This document shows positions 31,665 to 39,213 of a DNA stretch of 64,000 nt, one piece after another (the stretch's first letter is position 1; the number at the start of each line of letters is the position of its first letter). The position numbers and the translations under genes are program-made. Below the pieces are notes generated by a model. It did not search any database and was not told the origin of the DNA. It worked only from the letters and a program-made list of their open reading frames with translations. Source of the stretch: RGIG8785 sp045655245 (GTDB lineage Bacteria; Bacillota; Clostridia; RGIG8785); NCBI GenBank assembly GCA_045655245.1, contig JAZOOX010000014.1, positions 1 to 64,000 on the forward strand, given 5' to 3'.

Positions 31665-32156
31665 ATGATTTGTCAACATTGTAAGCAACAGCCTGCCACC
31701 ACTTATTTCAGCGAGACGGTGAACGGGCATCAGAAGGAATTGTATCTTTGCGCTGAGTGCGCCGCCAAGCATCAGTCCTCCTTTTTGAATGTGGGGGATT
31801 TCATGCAGGGGTTTTTGGGACAGGGGTATGTGCCCCGGAAAGAAAAAGCTTGTCCCGTCTGCAAGATGACCGAAAGGGCGTTTTATAAGCACAGCAAGTT
31901 TGGTTGCGCCGCCTGTGCCCGTACCTTTGAAGCCCAGACCCGCAGGGTCTTGCAACAGGTGCAGGGGAGCGGTCGGCATGTGGGAAAGGTTCCTGCCCAC
32001 GGGCAGGAAACCGTCCGCAAACAGCGGGAGTTGGAACACTTAGAGAAAGAACTCCGTCAGGCGATTGCAGCCGAGGAGTATGAAGAAGCGGCACGGCTAC
32101 GGGATACCATCCGTGACCTGAAAGGAGGGAATGACGGATGTGGTACAACGAAATAG
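31665..32156 (+). CDS. mcsA: Activator of protein arginine kinase McsA
   Basis: A 163-residue zinc protein with four C-x-x-C pairs at residues 3/6, 29/32, 63/66 and 81/84 and a C-terminal UVR motif (E-L-R-Q-A-I-A-A-E-E-Y-E-E-A-A). McsA activates McsB and helps it control CtsR and ClpC. ATG 31665 preferred (GAGGTG upstream); a GTG three codons earlier lies within the RBS. It overlaps mcsB by 19 bp. Confidence 0.95.
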   Translation: MICQHCKQQPATTYFSETVNGHQKELYLCAECAAKHQSSFLNVGDFMQGFLGQGYVPRKEKACPVCKMTERAFYKHSKFGCAACARTFEAQTRRVLQQVQGSGRHVGKVPAHGQETVRKQRELEHLEKELRQAIAAEEYEEAARLRDTIRDLKGGNDGCGTTK

Positions 32157-33145
32157 GACCCGAGCAGGATGTGGTGTTAAGCACCCGCATCCGTCTGGCA
32201 CGAAACCTTGCGGACCTGCCTTTTTCGGTGTTTATGGGGGCGGAGGAAGCCGCCGAACTTTTAAAACGGGTGGAGGGGGTATTGCCCCGACTGGGTGGAT
32301 ACCTAACGATGTATCGGTTGGATGGGATGGACGGAATTACCCGTCAGAAACTGGTGGAAGAGCATTTAATCAGCAAAGAACTGCAGGGAGGCGGCGGAGT
32401 GTTGCTCTCTGACGATCGCAAGGTGAGCGTGTTGGTCAACGAGGAGGACCATTTGCGGATTCAGGCGGTGGTGGCAGGGTTTGACCCCGCCGGCGCGCTG
32501 GATTTGGCGAACCGTGTGGACGATGCTTTGGAAGAAGAGTTTGCTTATGCATTTGACCCCGAGTGGGGGTATCTGACCTCCTGCCCGACCAACATGGGAA
32601 CGGGGATGCGGCTGAGCGTGATGGTACATCTTCCCGCTCTGCAACAGTTAAAGCAAATTGGGAATCTGCGGGAGTCGTTGTCTAAAATCGGACTGACTGT
32701 TCGCGGGTTGTACGGTGAAGGTTCGGAAGCGGACGGTGCGGTGTATCAAATCTCCAATCAGATTACCATGGGCGTGACCGAAGCCGAGTTGGTGGAAAAG
32801 GTCACTGCTGCCATGAACCAGGTGATTAAGATGGAACGCTCTGCTGTTCGGGAGTTGAAGGATCGGTTTTTAGAGCGGTTTTCCGACCCTGTTTGGCGGG
32901 CTTACGGTGTACTTTGTTACGCTCGAAAGCTCAGCGGTCGGGAGTTTATGAACTTATACTCTCAGGTGCGGTTGGGGATTGCTTTAGGGATCATCCCCCT
33001 GGAAGAGTCTCCGTCTTTTCGGGAATTATTTGTTGCCGCCCAGGCTGGGATGCTGATGGCGGAAGCAGGGGAAGAGCTGTCCCCCGAAGAACGGGATTTG
33101 GCACGGGCGGACAAGGTTCGTGCCGTTTTGAAAGGAGCGATATAA
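32138..33145 (+). CDS. mcsB: Protein arginine kinase McsB
   Basis: A 335-residue phosphagen-kinase-fold enzyme that phosphorylates arginines, marking proteins for ClpCP degradation and inactivating CtsR. Motifs: L-S-T-R-I-R-L-A-R-N-L near residue 14-24 and C-P-T-N-M-G-T-G-M-R near residue 148. RBS AAGGAGGG inside mcsA. Its stop directly abuts the clpC start. Confidence 0.96.
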   Translation: MWYNEIGPEQDVVLSTRIRLARNLADLPFSVFMGAEEAAELLKRVEGVLPRLGGYLTMYRLDGMDGITRQKLVEEHLISKELQGGGGVLLSDDRKVSVLVNEEDHLRIQAVVAGFDPAGALDLANRVDDALEEEFAYAFDPEWGYLTSCPTNMGTGMRLSVMVHLPALQQLKQIGNLRESLSKIGLTVRGLYGEGSEADGAVYQISNQITMGVTEAELVEKVTAAMNQVIKMERSAVRELKDRFLERFSDPVWRAYGVLCYARKLSGREFMNLYSQVRLGIALGIIPLEESPSFRELFVAAQAGMLMAEAGEELSPEERDLARADKVRAVLKGAI

Positions 33146-35608
33146 ATGAAAAACGAACTGCGATTTACCCGACTTGCCGAGCGGGTTTTGCGCCATGCAC
33201 AGGAAATCGGTGAGAGTTCGGGCTACGGATATGTGGGCAGTGAAATGATTTTGGCAGGGATGTTGCGAGAAGCCGAGGGTGTTGCCTGTCAGGTGCTTTC
33301 CGACCATGGCGTGACCGAAGAAAAGGTCACCGAAAAGGCGTTGGAGATTTTGGGTGAACCCAGCGGTTCGGGGACCCCTGCCGCACTGACTCCCCGCACC
33401 AAGCGGGTGATTGAGCTGTCCGCCGTGGAAGCGGCACGGCAGGGACACGGATACATCGGTACCGAGCATCTGCTGATGGCGATTTTGCGGGAAGGTGCCA
33501 ACATCGCTGTCCGTGTATTGGGCGAGTTGGGGGTTTCTGCCCGTGATTTGTACCAAGAGGTATTAAAGCGCATCAACGGCGAGGACTCTGTGACCGAAGA
33601 AACCGTCCCGCCTAAGGCGAAGGCGGGGTCTGCCAAGGGGAGAAAGACGCCCACCCTGGACCAGTTTGGTCGGGACCTGACTGAACTGGCGCGGGCGGGG
33701 AAGTTTGACCCGATTATTGGTCGGGGCGAAGAAATCGAACGGGTGACTCAGATTCTAAGCCGCCGCACCAAGAACAACCCCTGTCTGATCGGGGAGCCGG
33801 GGGTGGGCAAGACTGCTGTGGCAGAAGGTTTGGCGCAGGAGATTGCCGCGGGAAACGTACCCGAGCTGCTTCGCAACAAGCGGGTGATTGCCATTGACCT
33901 GTCTTCTATGGTGGCAGGCGCCAAGTACCGCGGGGAGTTTGAAGAACGTTTAAAGAAAGCATTAGAAGAAATTGTTACTGCGGGGGATGTGATCCTCTTT
34001 ATCGACGAGGTGCATACCATTGTGGGTGCAGGTGCCGCTGAGGGTGCCATCGACGCTGCCAACATCCTAAAACCGTTGTTGGCGCGGGGGGAACTCCAGC
34101 TGATTGGTGCCACTACTCTGAATGAATATCGGAAGTATATTGAAAAGGATGCGGCGCTGGAGCGGCGGTTCCAGCCGATTACAGTAGGTGAGCCGACAGT
34201 GGAAGAAACGGTTGCCATCCTAAAGGGGATCCGTGATAAGTACGAAGCCCATCACGCCGTAGCCATTACCGATGGCGCGTTAGAAGCGGCGGCAAAGCTT
34301 TCGGCACGGTATATCACCGATCGATTCCTCCCTGATAAGGCAATTGATCTGGTGGATGAGGCGGCATCGCGAATGAAACTGCAGACGGTGACCGCTCCTG
34401 CAGAGCTACGGGAGATGGAAGAGCGTTTGTCCCAAATCGGTCGTGAGAAAGAGGAGGCTGTCCGCGGACAAGATTTTGAGAAAGCGGCTACCCTTCGTGA
34501 CGAGGAGAATCGGGTTGCCGAGGAACTGAAGTCGTTGAAGTCGGTTTGGGAACAGGAGACCCAAAACGCCGCCCGAAAGGTTACCGAGGAGGAGATTGCC
34601 GAAGTGGTTGCCAAGTGGACGGGGATTCCCACCCGCCGTTTGCAGGAGGAAGAAGGGGAGCGGTTGCTTCGCTTAGAGGAGACTTTGCACAACCGTGTCA
34701 TCGGTCAGGATGATGCCGTTTCGGCGGTTGCCCGTGCCATTCGCCGTGGCAGAGTCGGGTTAAAAGACCCCAAGCGACCCATTGGTTCCTTTATCTTTTT
34801 GGGGCCTACGGGTGTGGGTAAGACCGAGCTTTGCAAAGCCCTTGCCGAAGCGCTGTTCGGGGACGAGGACGCCATGATTCGGGTGGATATGTCTGAGTAT
34901 ATGGAAAAGCACTCGGTCTCCCGTTTGGTCGGTTCGCCTCCCGGATATGTAGGTTATGATGACGGCGGCCAGCTCACTGAAAAGGTCCGCCGCAAGCGCT
35001 ATTCCGTTGTTTTGTTTGACGAGATTGAAAAGGCGCATCCTGACGTGTTCAATATCCTGCTTCAGGTACTGGAGGACGGGATACTGACCGACAGTCAGGG
35101 ACGAAAGGTGGACTTTCGTGACACGGTGGTGATTATGACTTCCAACGTAGGTGCACGACGGATTACCGAGACTCAGCGCCGTCTGGGTTTTGCTGCCGAA
35201 GAACAGACTGCGGGCAGTGAGGAAATCCGTGAGCAGGTAATGGGCGAACTGAAACAGGCCTTCCGTCCCGAGTTTTTAAACCGTATTGATGACGTCATTG
35301 TTTTTGCCCAGTTGCAAAAGCCCCAGATACGCATCATTGCCGAGAAGATGCTGGAGCGGGTGACTGCACGGATGGTGGACCATGGCATTGCCCTTCGCGT
35401 TACCGACGAAGCGTTGGACCATTTGGCGGAAGCGGGCTTTGACCCCGTTTACGGAGCAAGACCCTTGCGCCGTGCCATCCAGTCCCAGGTGGAGGATTTA
35501 CTGGCGGAAGGAATGCTGTCGGGGAAGGTTTTGACCGATGCGGATGCGGTAATCGGCGTACAGGACGGGAAGATTGCCCTGGTTTCGGAAGAAAATTTGG
35601 GAAAATGA
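33146..35608 (+). CDS. clpC: ATP-dependent Clp protease ATPase ClpC
   Basis: An 820-residue AAA+ unfoldase. Order: double Clp-N repeat (about 1-145), AAA1 with Walker A G-E-P-G-V-G-K-T (near 218), a coiled-coil M domain with a UVR-like stretch (about 420-475), AAA2 with G-P-T-G-V-G-K-T-E (near 553) and the D2-small C-terminal domain. Works with ClpP and with McsB/MecA adaptors. It uses the ctsR promoter; translation begins right after the mcsB stop. Confidence 0.97.
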   Translation: MKNELRFTRLAERVLRHAQEIGESSGYGYVGSEMILAGMLREAEGVACQVLSDHGVTEEKVTEKALEILGEPSGSGTPAALTPRTKRVIELSAVEAARQGHGYIGTEHLLMAILREGANIAVRVLGELGVSARDLYQEVLKRINGEDSVTEETVPPKAKAGSAKGRKTPTLDQFGRDLTELARAGKFDPIIGRGEEIERVTQILSRRTKNNPCLIGEPGVGKTAVAEGLAQEIAAGNVPELLRNKRVIAIDLSSMVAGAKYRGEFEERLKKALEEIVTAGDVILFIDEVHTIVGAGAAEGAIDAANILKPLLARGELQLIGATTLNEYRKYIEKDAALERRFQPITVGEPTVEETVAILKGIRDKYEAHHAVAITDGALEAAAKLSARYITDRFLPDKAIDLVDEAASRMKLQTVTAPAELREMEERLSQIGREKEEAVRGQDFEKAATLRDEENRVAEELKSLKSVWEQETQNAARKVTEEEIAEVVAKWTGIPTRRLQEEEGERLLRLEETLHNRVIGQDDAVSAVARAIRRGRVGLKDPKRPIGSFIFLGPTGVGKTELCKALAEALFGDEDAMIRVDMSEYMEKHSVSRLVGSPPGYVGYDDGGQLTEKVRRKRYSVVLFDEIEKAHPDVFNILLQVLEDGILTDSQGRKVDFRDTVVIMTSNVGARRITETQRRLGFAAEEQTAGSEEIREQVMGELKQAFRPEFLNRIDDVIVFAQLQKPQIRIIAEKMLERVTARMVDHGIALRVTDEALDHLAEAGFDPVYGARPLRRAIQSQVEDLLAEGMLSGKVLTDADAVIGVQDGKIALVSEENLGK

Positions 35609-35637
35609 TTGACAAACCCAAGAAGTTTAGTTATAAT
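35609..35637 (+). promoter_or_regulatory. Sigma-A promoter of yceD-rpmF
   Basis: TTGACA (35609-35614, overlapping the end of clpC's stop region), 17-bp spacer, TATAAT (35632-35637). Start near 35644, which rules out the ATG at 35646 as a normal start for the next gene. Confidence 0.9.
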
Positions 35638-35672
35638 AAATACGCATGTTTATAGGAAGAGGTACGTTGCGC

Positions 35673-36149
35673 ATGAATCTGTCCGCATTGTTGAAAAATG
35701 AAGGTGCCGTTCGGGAACTGAACGAAGTTCTGGAAATTGACGGCGTTTCTTTGGCGGAGGGGTTTGTCCCGATTGAAGGTGGAGCCACGGTAGTCGGCTC
35801 GGTCAAGAATATCGGGCAAGAACTGTTACTTGATGCAACCGTGTCGATGACTGTCGTCCGCGGGTGTGACCGTTGCTTAAACGAGACGCGGACACAGACC
35901 GTTTTCTCGGTTTCGGAGCATCTACTCCCCGAAACCCGCATCAGCGAGGCTGATGAGAAAGACGGCATTGTGCTCGTTGAGGGCGAGTTGGATTTGGTTG
36001 AGCTGGTCAAAAGCCGACTGATTCTTCACCTGCCGATCAAGCACCTGTGTTCCGAAGACTGCAAGGGCTTGTGCGCACAATGTGGGGCCGACTTAAACGT
36101 TGCTCCCTGCATCCACTGCTCCGCGCAGGAGTCTGAACACGAAGAATAA
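35673..36149 (+). CDS. yceD: YceD family (DUF177) protein
   Basis: A 158-residue DUF177 protein, a family linked to 23S rRNA accumulation and nearly always encoded just upstream of rpmF. Cysteines in C-D-R-C and C-K-G-L-C-A-Q-C-G-A-D suggest metal binding. ATG 35673 chosen over 35646 because AAGAGG precedes it and the promoter start site is at about 35644. Confidence 0.9.
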   Translation: MNLSALLKNEGAVRELNEVLEIDGVSLAEGFVPIEGGATVVGSVKNIGQELLLDATVSMTVVRGCDRCLNETRTQTVFSVSEHLLPETRISEADEKDGIVLVEGELDLVELVKSRLILHLPIKHLCSEDCKGLCAQCGADLNVAPCIHCSAQESEHEE

Positions 36150-36179
36150 ACAAACAATTCCGTAGGAGGTGTTTTTTCA

Positions 36180-36362
36180 ATGGCAGTACCGAAGAGAAAA
36201 GTATCCAAATCCAGACGCGATAAGAGACGCGCTAATTGGAAACTGTTGATTCCTGGTATGGTTGAGTGTCCTCAGTGCCACGCCGCCAAACTTCCCCACC
36301 GTGTGTGCAAGGAGTGCGGCTATTACAAGGGCAAGGAAGTCATCTCGGTTTCCAACGACTAA
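36180..36362 (+). CDS. rpmF: 50S ribosomal protein L32
   Basis: A 60-residue L32 beginning M-A-V-P-K-R-K-V-S-K-S-R-R-D-K-R-R, with a zinc ribbon C-P-Q-C ... C-K-E-C. RBS GTAGGAGGTG. Cotranscribed with yceD; a terminator follows. Confidence 0.97.
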   Translation: MAVPKRKVSKSRRDKRRANWKLLIPGMVECPQCHAAKLPHRVCKECGYYKGKEVISVSND

Positions 36363-36371
36363 TCACAACAC

Positions 36372-36401
36372 AAAAGGCGATCCGTCAGGGTCGCTTTTTT
36401 G
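36372..36401 (+). terminator. Intrinsic terminator after rpmF
   Basis: Stem GGCGATCC/GGGTCGCT region with loop GTCA and a run of six T. Confidence 0.85.
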
Positions 36402-36432
36402 TTTGTCCGAAAAGAAAAATACGCCAGGCTAT

Positions 36433-36489
36433 ATAAGCCCGTTTTCTTGTGCGTTCTAAGAGAGAAGACGTCCCGTTTCGGGGGCTTAC
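36433..36489. other. Branched secondary structure between rpmF and abrB
   Basis: TAAGCC pairs with GGCTTA about 50 bases later and encloses two hairpins, one around TTCT/AGAA and one CCCG/CGGG. The second hairpin repeats sequence found again in the terminator at 36509. No reading frame. It may be a short RNA element on either strand or decayed terminator material. Confidence 0.35.
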
Positions 36490-36508
36490 CAAGGGCTTTT
36501 ATAACCAA

Positions 36509-36540
36509 AAAAGACCCTCCCGAAACGGGAAGGTCTTTTG
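36509..36540. terminator. Bidirectional terminator, abrB side
   Basis: Stem AAAAGACC..CCCG with CGGG..GGTCTTTT, loop AAA, A- and T-runs on both sides. On the minus strand it terminates the AbrB-type gene. Confidence 0.85.
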
Positions 36541-36551
36541 TTTGTTTGGGG

Positions 36552-36794
36552 TTAGTTGTTTTGGAGTTCTTCTAAACAATCGGCACAGATTAGTTTGCCC
36601 TTAAAGGTGTTCAGGTCTTTGCTCGAACCGCAGAAGAGGCAGTTGATTTCGTGCTTCTTTAACACGATGCGGTCTTCCTCGACGGTAATTTCCAGAAAGT
36701 CACGCTCCGCAATGTTCAAAGTGCGGCGCATTTCGATGGGTAATACGATTCTGCCCAAGTCGTCCAGCGCACGAATCATTCCGGTAGATTTCAT
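36552..36794 (-). CDS. AbrB/SpoVT-family regulator with zinc ribbon
   Basis: An 80-residue protein: an N-terminal swapped-hairpin AbrB DNA-binding domain (G-M-I-R-A-L-D-D-L-G-R-I-V-L-P-I-E-M-R-R) and a C-terminal C-x2-C ... C-x2-C motif at C52, C55, C70, C73. AbrB proteins control transition-state and sporulation genes. ATG 36794 follows AAAGGAGGAAACGGA; the longer frame has no RBS. It is divergent from spmAB. Confidence 0.9.
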   Translation of the reverse strand: MKSTGMIRALDDLGRIVLPIEMRRTLNIAERDFLEITVEEDRIVLKKHEINCLFCGSSKDLNTFKGKLICADCLEELQNN

Positions 36795-36904
36795 TCCGTT
36801 TCCTCCTTTGTTTTTTCCTAGTATAGCATAATTTCCAAAGATTGTCAATTATTTTACATGAAAGATTTTGCGGGGGAATAGAATGAATCAAAGGAGGGGA
36901 AGGG

Positions 36905-37480
36905 ATGCTGAACGGATTGTGGTCGGGGATGTTGATCATTTCGTTGTTCTTCGGCGGGATCAACGGACGGCTGGACGAGGTGGTTGGAGCGGGGCTCAAC
37001 GCTGCAGGGGAAGCGGCAAAGCTGACTCTGGGGTTGTTGGGCGTTCTTTGTCTTTGGTGCGGGGTAATGGAGGTGTTGCGCCAGGCGGGAGGTGTGGGCT
37101 TGGTGGGGCGAATTTTCCGACCTGTGTTAAAGCGACTGTTCCCCAAACTACCCGAAGAATCCCCTGCCATGGAAGCGATTGTTCTGAATTTGTCCGCCAA
37201 TATGCTGGGGATTTCCAACGCCGCTACGCCTTTGGGGTTAAGGGCGATGCGGGAACTACAAAAACGAAACCAAAACCCCGATGAAGCCAGCAACGAAATG
37301 TGTACCTTTGCGGTAATGAACACCGCTTCGGTGCAGCTGATCCCCACCACCTTGGTTGCCCTGCGTCAGGGAGCCGGATCGACGGCGCCCTTTGAGATTG
37401 TTCTCCCCGTGGTGGCGGTTAGTCTGATCGTGCTGATGATTGCTCTGACCTGTGAAAAACTGGGGGAATGGCGATGGTAA
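36905..37480 (+). CDS. spmA: Spore maturation protein SpmA
   Basis: A 191-residue membrane protein with the nucleoside-recognition (Gate) domain: N-L-S-A-N-M-L-G-I-S-N-A-A-T-P-L-G-L is the family core. SpmA and SpmB are needed for full spore core dehydration. RBS AAAGGAGGGGAAGGG. Overlaps spmB by 13 bp. A sporulation promoter would be expected in the 110-bp gap before it, but none was convincing. Confidence 0.92.
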   Translation: MLNGLWSGMLIISLFFGGINGRLDEVVGAGLNAAGEAAKLTLGLLGVLCLWCGVMEVLRQAGGVGLVGRIFRPVLKRLFPKLPEESPAMEAIVLNLSANMLGISNAATPLGLRAMRELQKRNQNPDEASNEMCTFAVMNTASVQLIPTTLVALRQGAGSTAPFEIVLPVVAVSLIVLMIALTCEKLGEWRW

Positions 37481-37977
37481 TCGGGTTGGTGCTGTTTGGG
37501 ACCATTCTGCTGGCGTGGTACAAAAGAGTTTCGGTTTTTGACGGGTTTGTGGCGGGGGCGAAGGAGGGAATCGCTACCGCCTTCGGGATCCTGCCGTCCC
37601 TGGTAGGGTTGCTGGTTGCGGTGGGGATGTTCCGCGCTTCAGGGGCGATGGATCTGCTGTTGACCTTTCTTGCCCCCGTCGGCAGTGCCTTGGGGATTCC
37701 TGCCGAGGTCATGCCCCTGGCAATGCTTCGGCCTGTATCGGGAAGCGGGTCACTGGCATTGGTGGCAGAGCTTTTTGACCGCTATGGACCCGACTCCTTC
37801 ATTGGGCGGGCGGCATCGGTATTGATGGGGTCTACCGAGACGACCTTTTATACCCTGGCGGTCTATTTCGGGAGCGTAGGCATCCGCCGCACCCGACATA
37901 CACTTCCTGCCGCGCTGATTGCCGACGGATGCGCCGCAATCCTTGCCGTAGCGGCGGTGCGGGTCTTTTTTGAATAA
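37468..37977 (+). CDS. spmB: Spore maturation protein SpmB
   Basis: A 169-residue membrane protein homologous in fold to SpmA, with R-P-V-S-G-S-G-S-L and G-S-T-E-T-T-F-Y-T-L as family motifs. ATG 37468 lies within spmA; an ATG two codons later is also possible. Acts with SpmA during spore maturation. Confidence 0.92.
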   Translation: MAMVIGLVLFGTILLAWYKRVSVFDGFVAGAKEGIATAFGILPSLVGLLVAVGMFRASGAMDLLLTFLAPVGSALGIPAEVMPLAMLRPVSGSGSLALVAELFDRYGPDSFIGRAASVLMGSTETTFYTLAVYFGSVGIRRTRHTLPAALIADGCAAILAVAAVRVFFE

Positions 37978-37980
37978 GAC

Positions 37981-38009
37981 TTGATTTTGCGGGGAAAAAC
38001 TGGTATAAT
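37981..38009 (+). promoter_or_regulatory. Sigma-A promoter of asp23
   Basis: TTGATT (37981-37986), 17-bp spacer ending ACTGG, TATAAT (38004-38009). Confidence 0.85.
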
Positions 38010-38038
38010 AAAATAAATTCCACAAGGAGGGATTCGAT

Positions 38039-38362
38039 ATGGAAAACGGAAAAGTAATTTTCTCTGAAGATGTGATTATTGCGTTAATGAAAAAGGCGAT
38101 TGCCGAGACCGAGGGTGTTTCTACTGTCAGCGGCGGTTTGTTTAACAAAAAACCTGCCATCCGTGCAGTGGTGGAAGAAGCAGGCGTATCGGTTGCCGCC
38201 AGCGTTTGTGTGGACTACGGCAAGCACATTCCCGATGTGGTACTGGCATTACAGCAGTGTGCCGCAGGGATGATTACCGATATGACCGGTTTGGCTGTTT
38301 TGGAACTGAACATCACGGTTGCGGATGTTGCCATTCCCAAGACCGAAGAGGTTTCGGAATGA
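38039..38362 (+). CDS. Asp23/Gls24 family protein
   Basis: A 107-residue Asp23 (alkaline shock) family protein: I-I-A-L-M-K-K-A-I-A-E-T-E-G-V at the start and a C-terminal beta-strand I-T-V-A-D-V-A-I-P. Members are small cytoplasmic or membrane-associated envelope-stress proteins of unclear mechanism. RBS AAGGAGGG. The stop overlaps the methyltransferase start (ATGA). Confidence 0.88.
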   Translation: MENGKVIFSEDVIIALMKKAIAETEGVSTVSGGLFNKKPAIRAVVEEAGVSVAASVCVDYGKHIPDVVLALQQCAAGMITDMTGLAVLELNITVADVAIPKTEEVSE

Positions 38363-39213
38363 GTTGGAGCGTTTCGCTCCTGAAGGCAGTAAACCGCCTT
38401 TTCCCCTTGCCGCAACATCCTTTTAATCTGCAAAACGACGGGGTCAAGACCTATGCCGAATGGCAGTTTGAAAAGGGTCGCGACACCGTCGCTTTTTATT
38501 TGGAATATGCGACGTTGGCAGAACTGTTTTCAGGTAAGCAGGTGTTGGACATCGGTTGCGGTGCGGCGGGCAAGACCCTTTTTTATGCCAGCTGCGGCGT
38601 AGACCACATCACGGGAATGGACATTGTTCCTTACTATGAGGACGAGGCCAATGCTCTGGCTGAAAAGCTGGGCTACGCCGACCGGTTTACTTTTGTGTTG
38701 GGAGATGCCGCCCAGACCCCTTTTACCGATAACTCCTTTGACACGATTATCATGAACGATGCCATGGAGCACGTGGACAAGCCTGAAGAAGTCTTAAAAG
38801 AGTGTCTGCGCATTCTTCGTCCCAAGGGCCGTATCTATATCAATTTTCCGCCTTACGACCACCCTTACGGAGCCCACCTGAGCGATGCCATCGGGATGCC
38901 CTGGGTCCATCGGTTTTTTACCGAAAAAACCTTAATCGCAGGGTACAAAGACCTGGTTCGCCATCTGCCCGACGGCGAGAGCCGCATCGACTTCCGCATT
39001 TCCAAACGGGAGAACGGAGAGGAATATTTTTCTTATATTAATCATATGAGTATCCGCCGATTTCGGGGCATACTAAACCGACTGGACCTGACTCCCGCTT
39101 ATTTGCGGGAAGTACCGTTGCGGGGGTTTTTAACGCCCTTGGCAAAACTCCCCTTACTCAAGGAGTGCTTCGTCAAAATGGTAGTCTGTGTGATTGAAAA
39201 GGAGGACATATGA
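38359..39213 (+). CDS. Class I SAM-dependent methyltransferase
   Basis: A 284-residue methyltransferase with motif I V-L-D-I-G-C-G-A-A-G-K and the post-motif F-D-T-I-I-M-N-D-A-M-E-H-V of the UbiE/Methyltransf_11 type. A C-terminal region of about 100 residues may define the substrate, which is unknown. ATG 38359 overlaps asp23 by 4 bp; a much longer frame inside asp23 is not credible. Overlaps the flavodiiron gene by 4 bp. Confidence 0.85.
   Translation: MSWSVSLLKAVNRLFPLPQHPFNLQNDGVKTYAEWQFEKGRDTVAFYLEYATLAELFSGKQVLDIGCGAAGKTLFYASCGVDHITGMDIVPYYEDEANALAEKLGYADRFTFVLGDAAQTPFTDNSFDTIIMNDAMEHVDKPEEVLKECLRILRPKGRIYINFPPYDHPYGAHLSDAIGMPWVHRFFTEKTLIAGYKDLVRHLPDGESRIDFRISKRENGEEYFSYINHMSIRRFRGILNRLDLTPAYLREVPLRGFLTPLAKLPLLKECFVKMVVCVIEKEDI

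Noticed and set aside
36433..36489. tRNA gene
   Set aside because: No acceptor stem, anticodon loop or T-arm consensus; only a three-way fold.
38206..38358. N-terminal extension of the methyltransferase
   Set aside because: Lies entirely in asp23 in another frame; the ATGA-overlap start at 38359 is standard.
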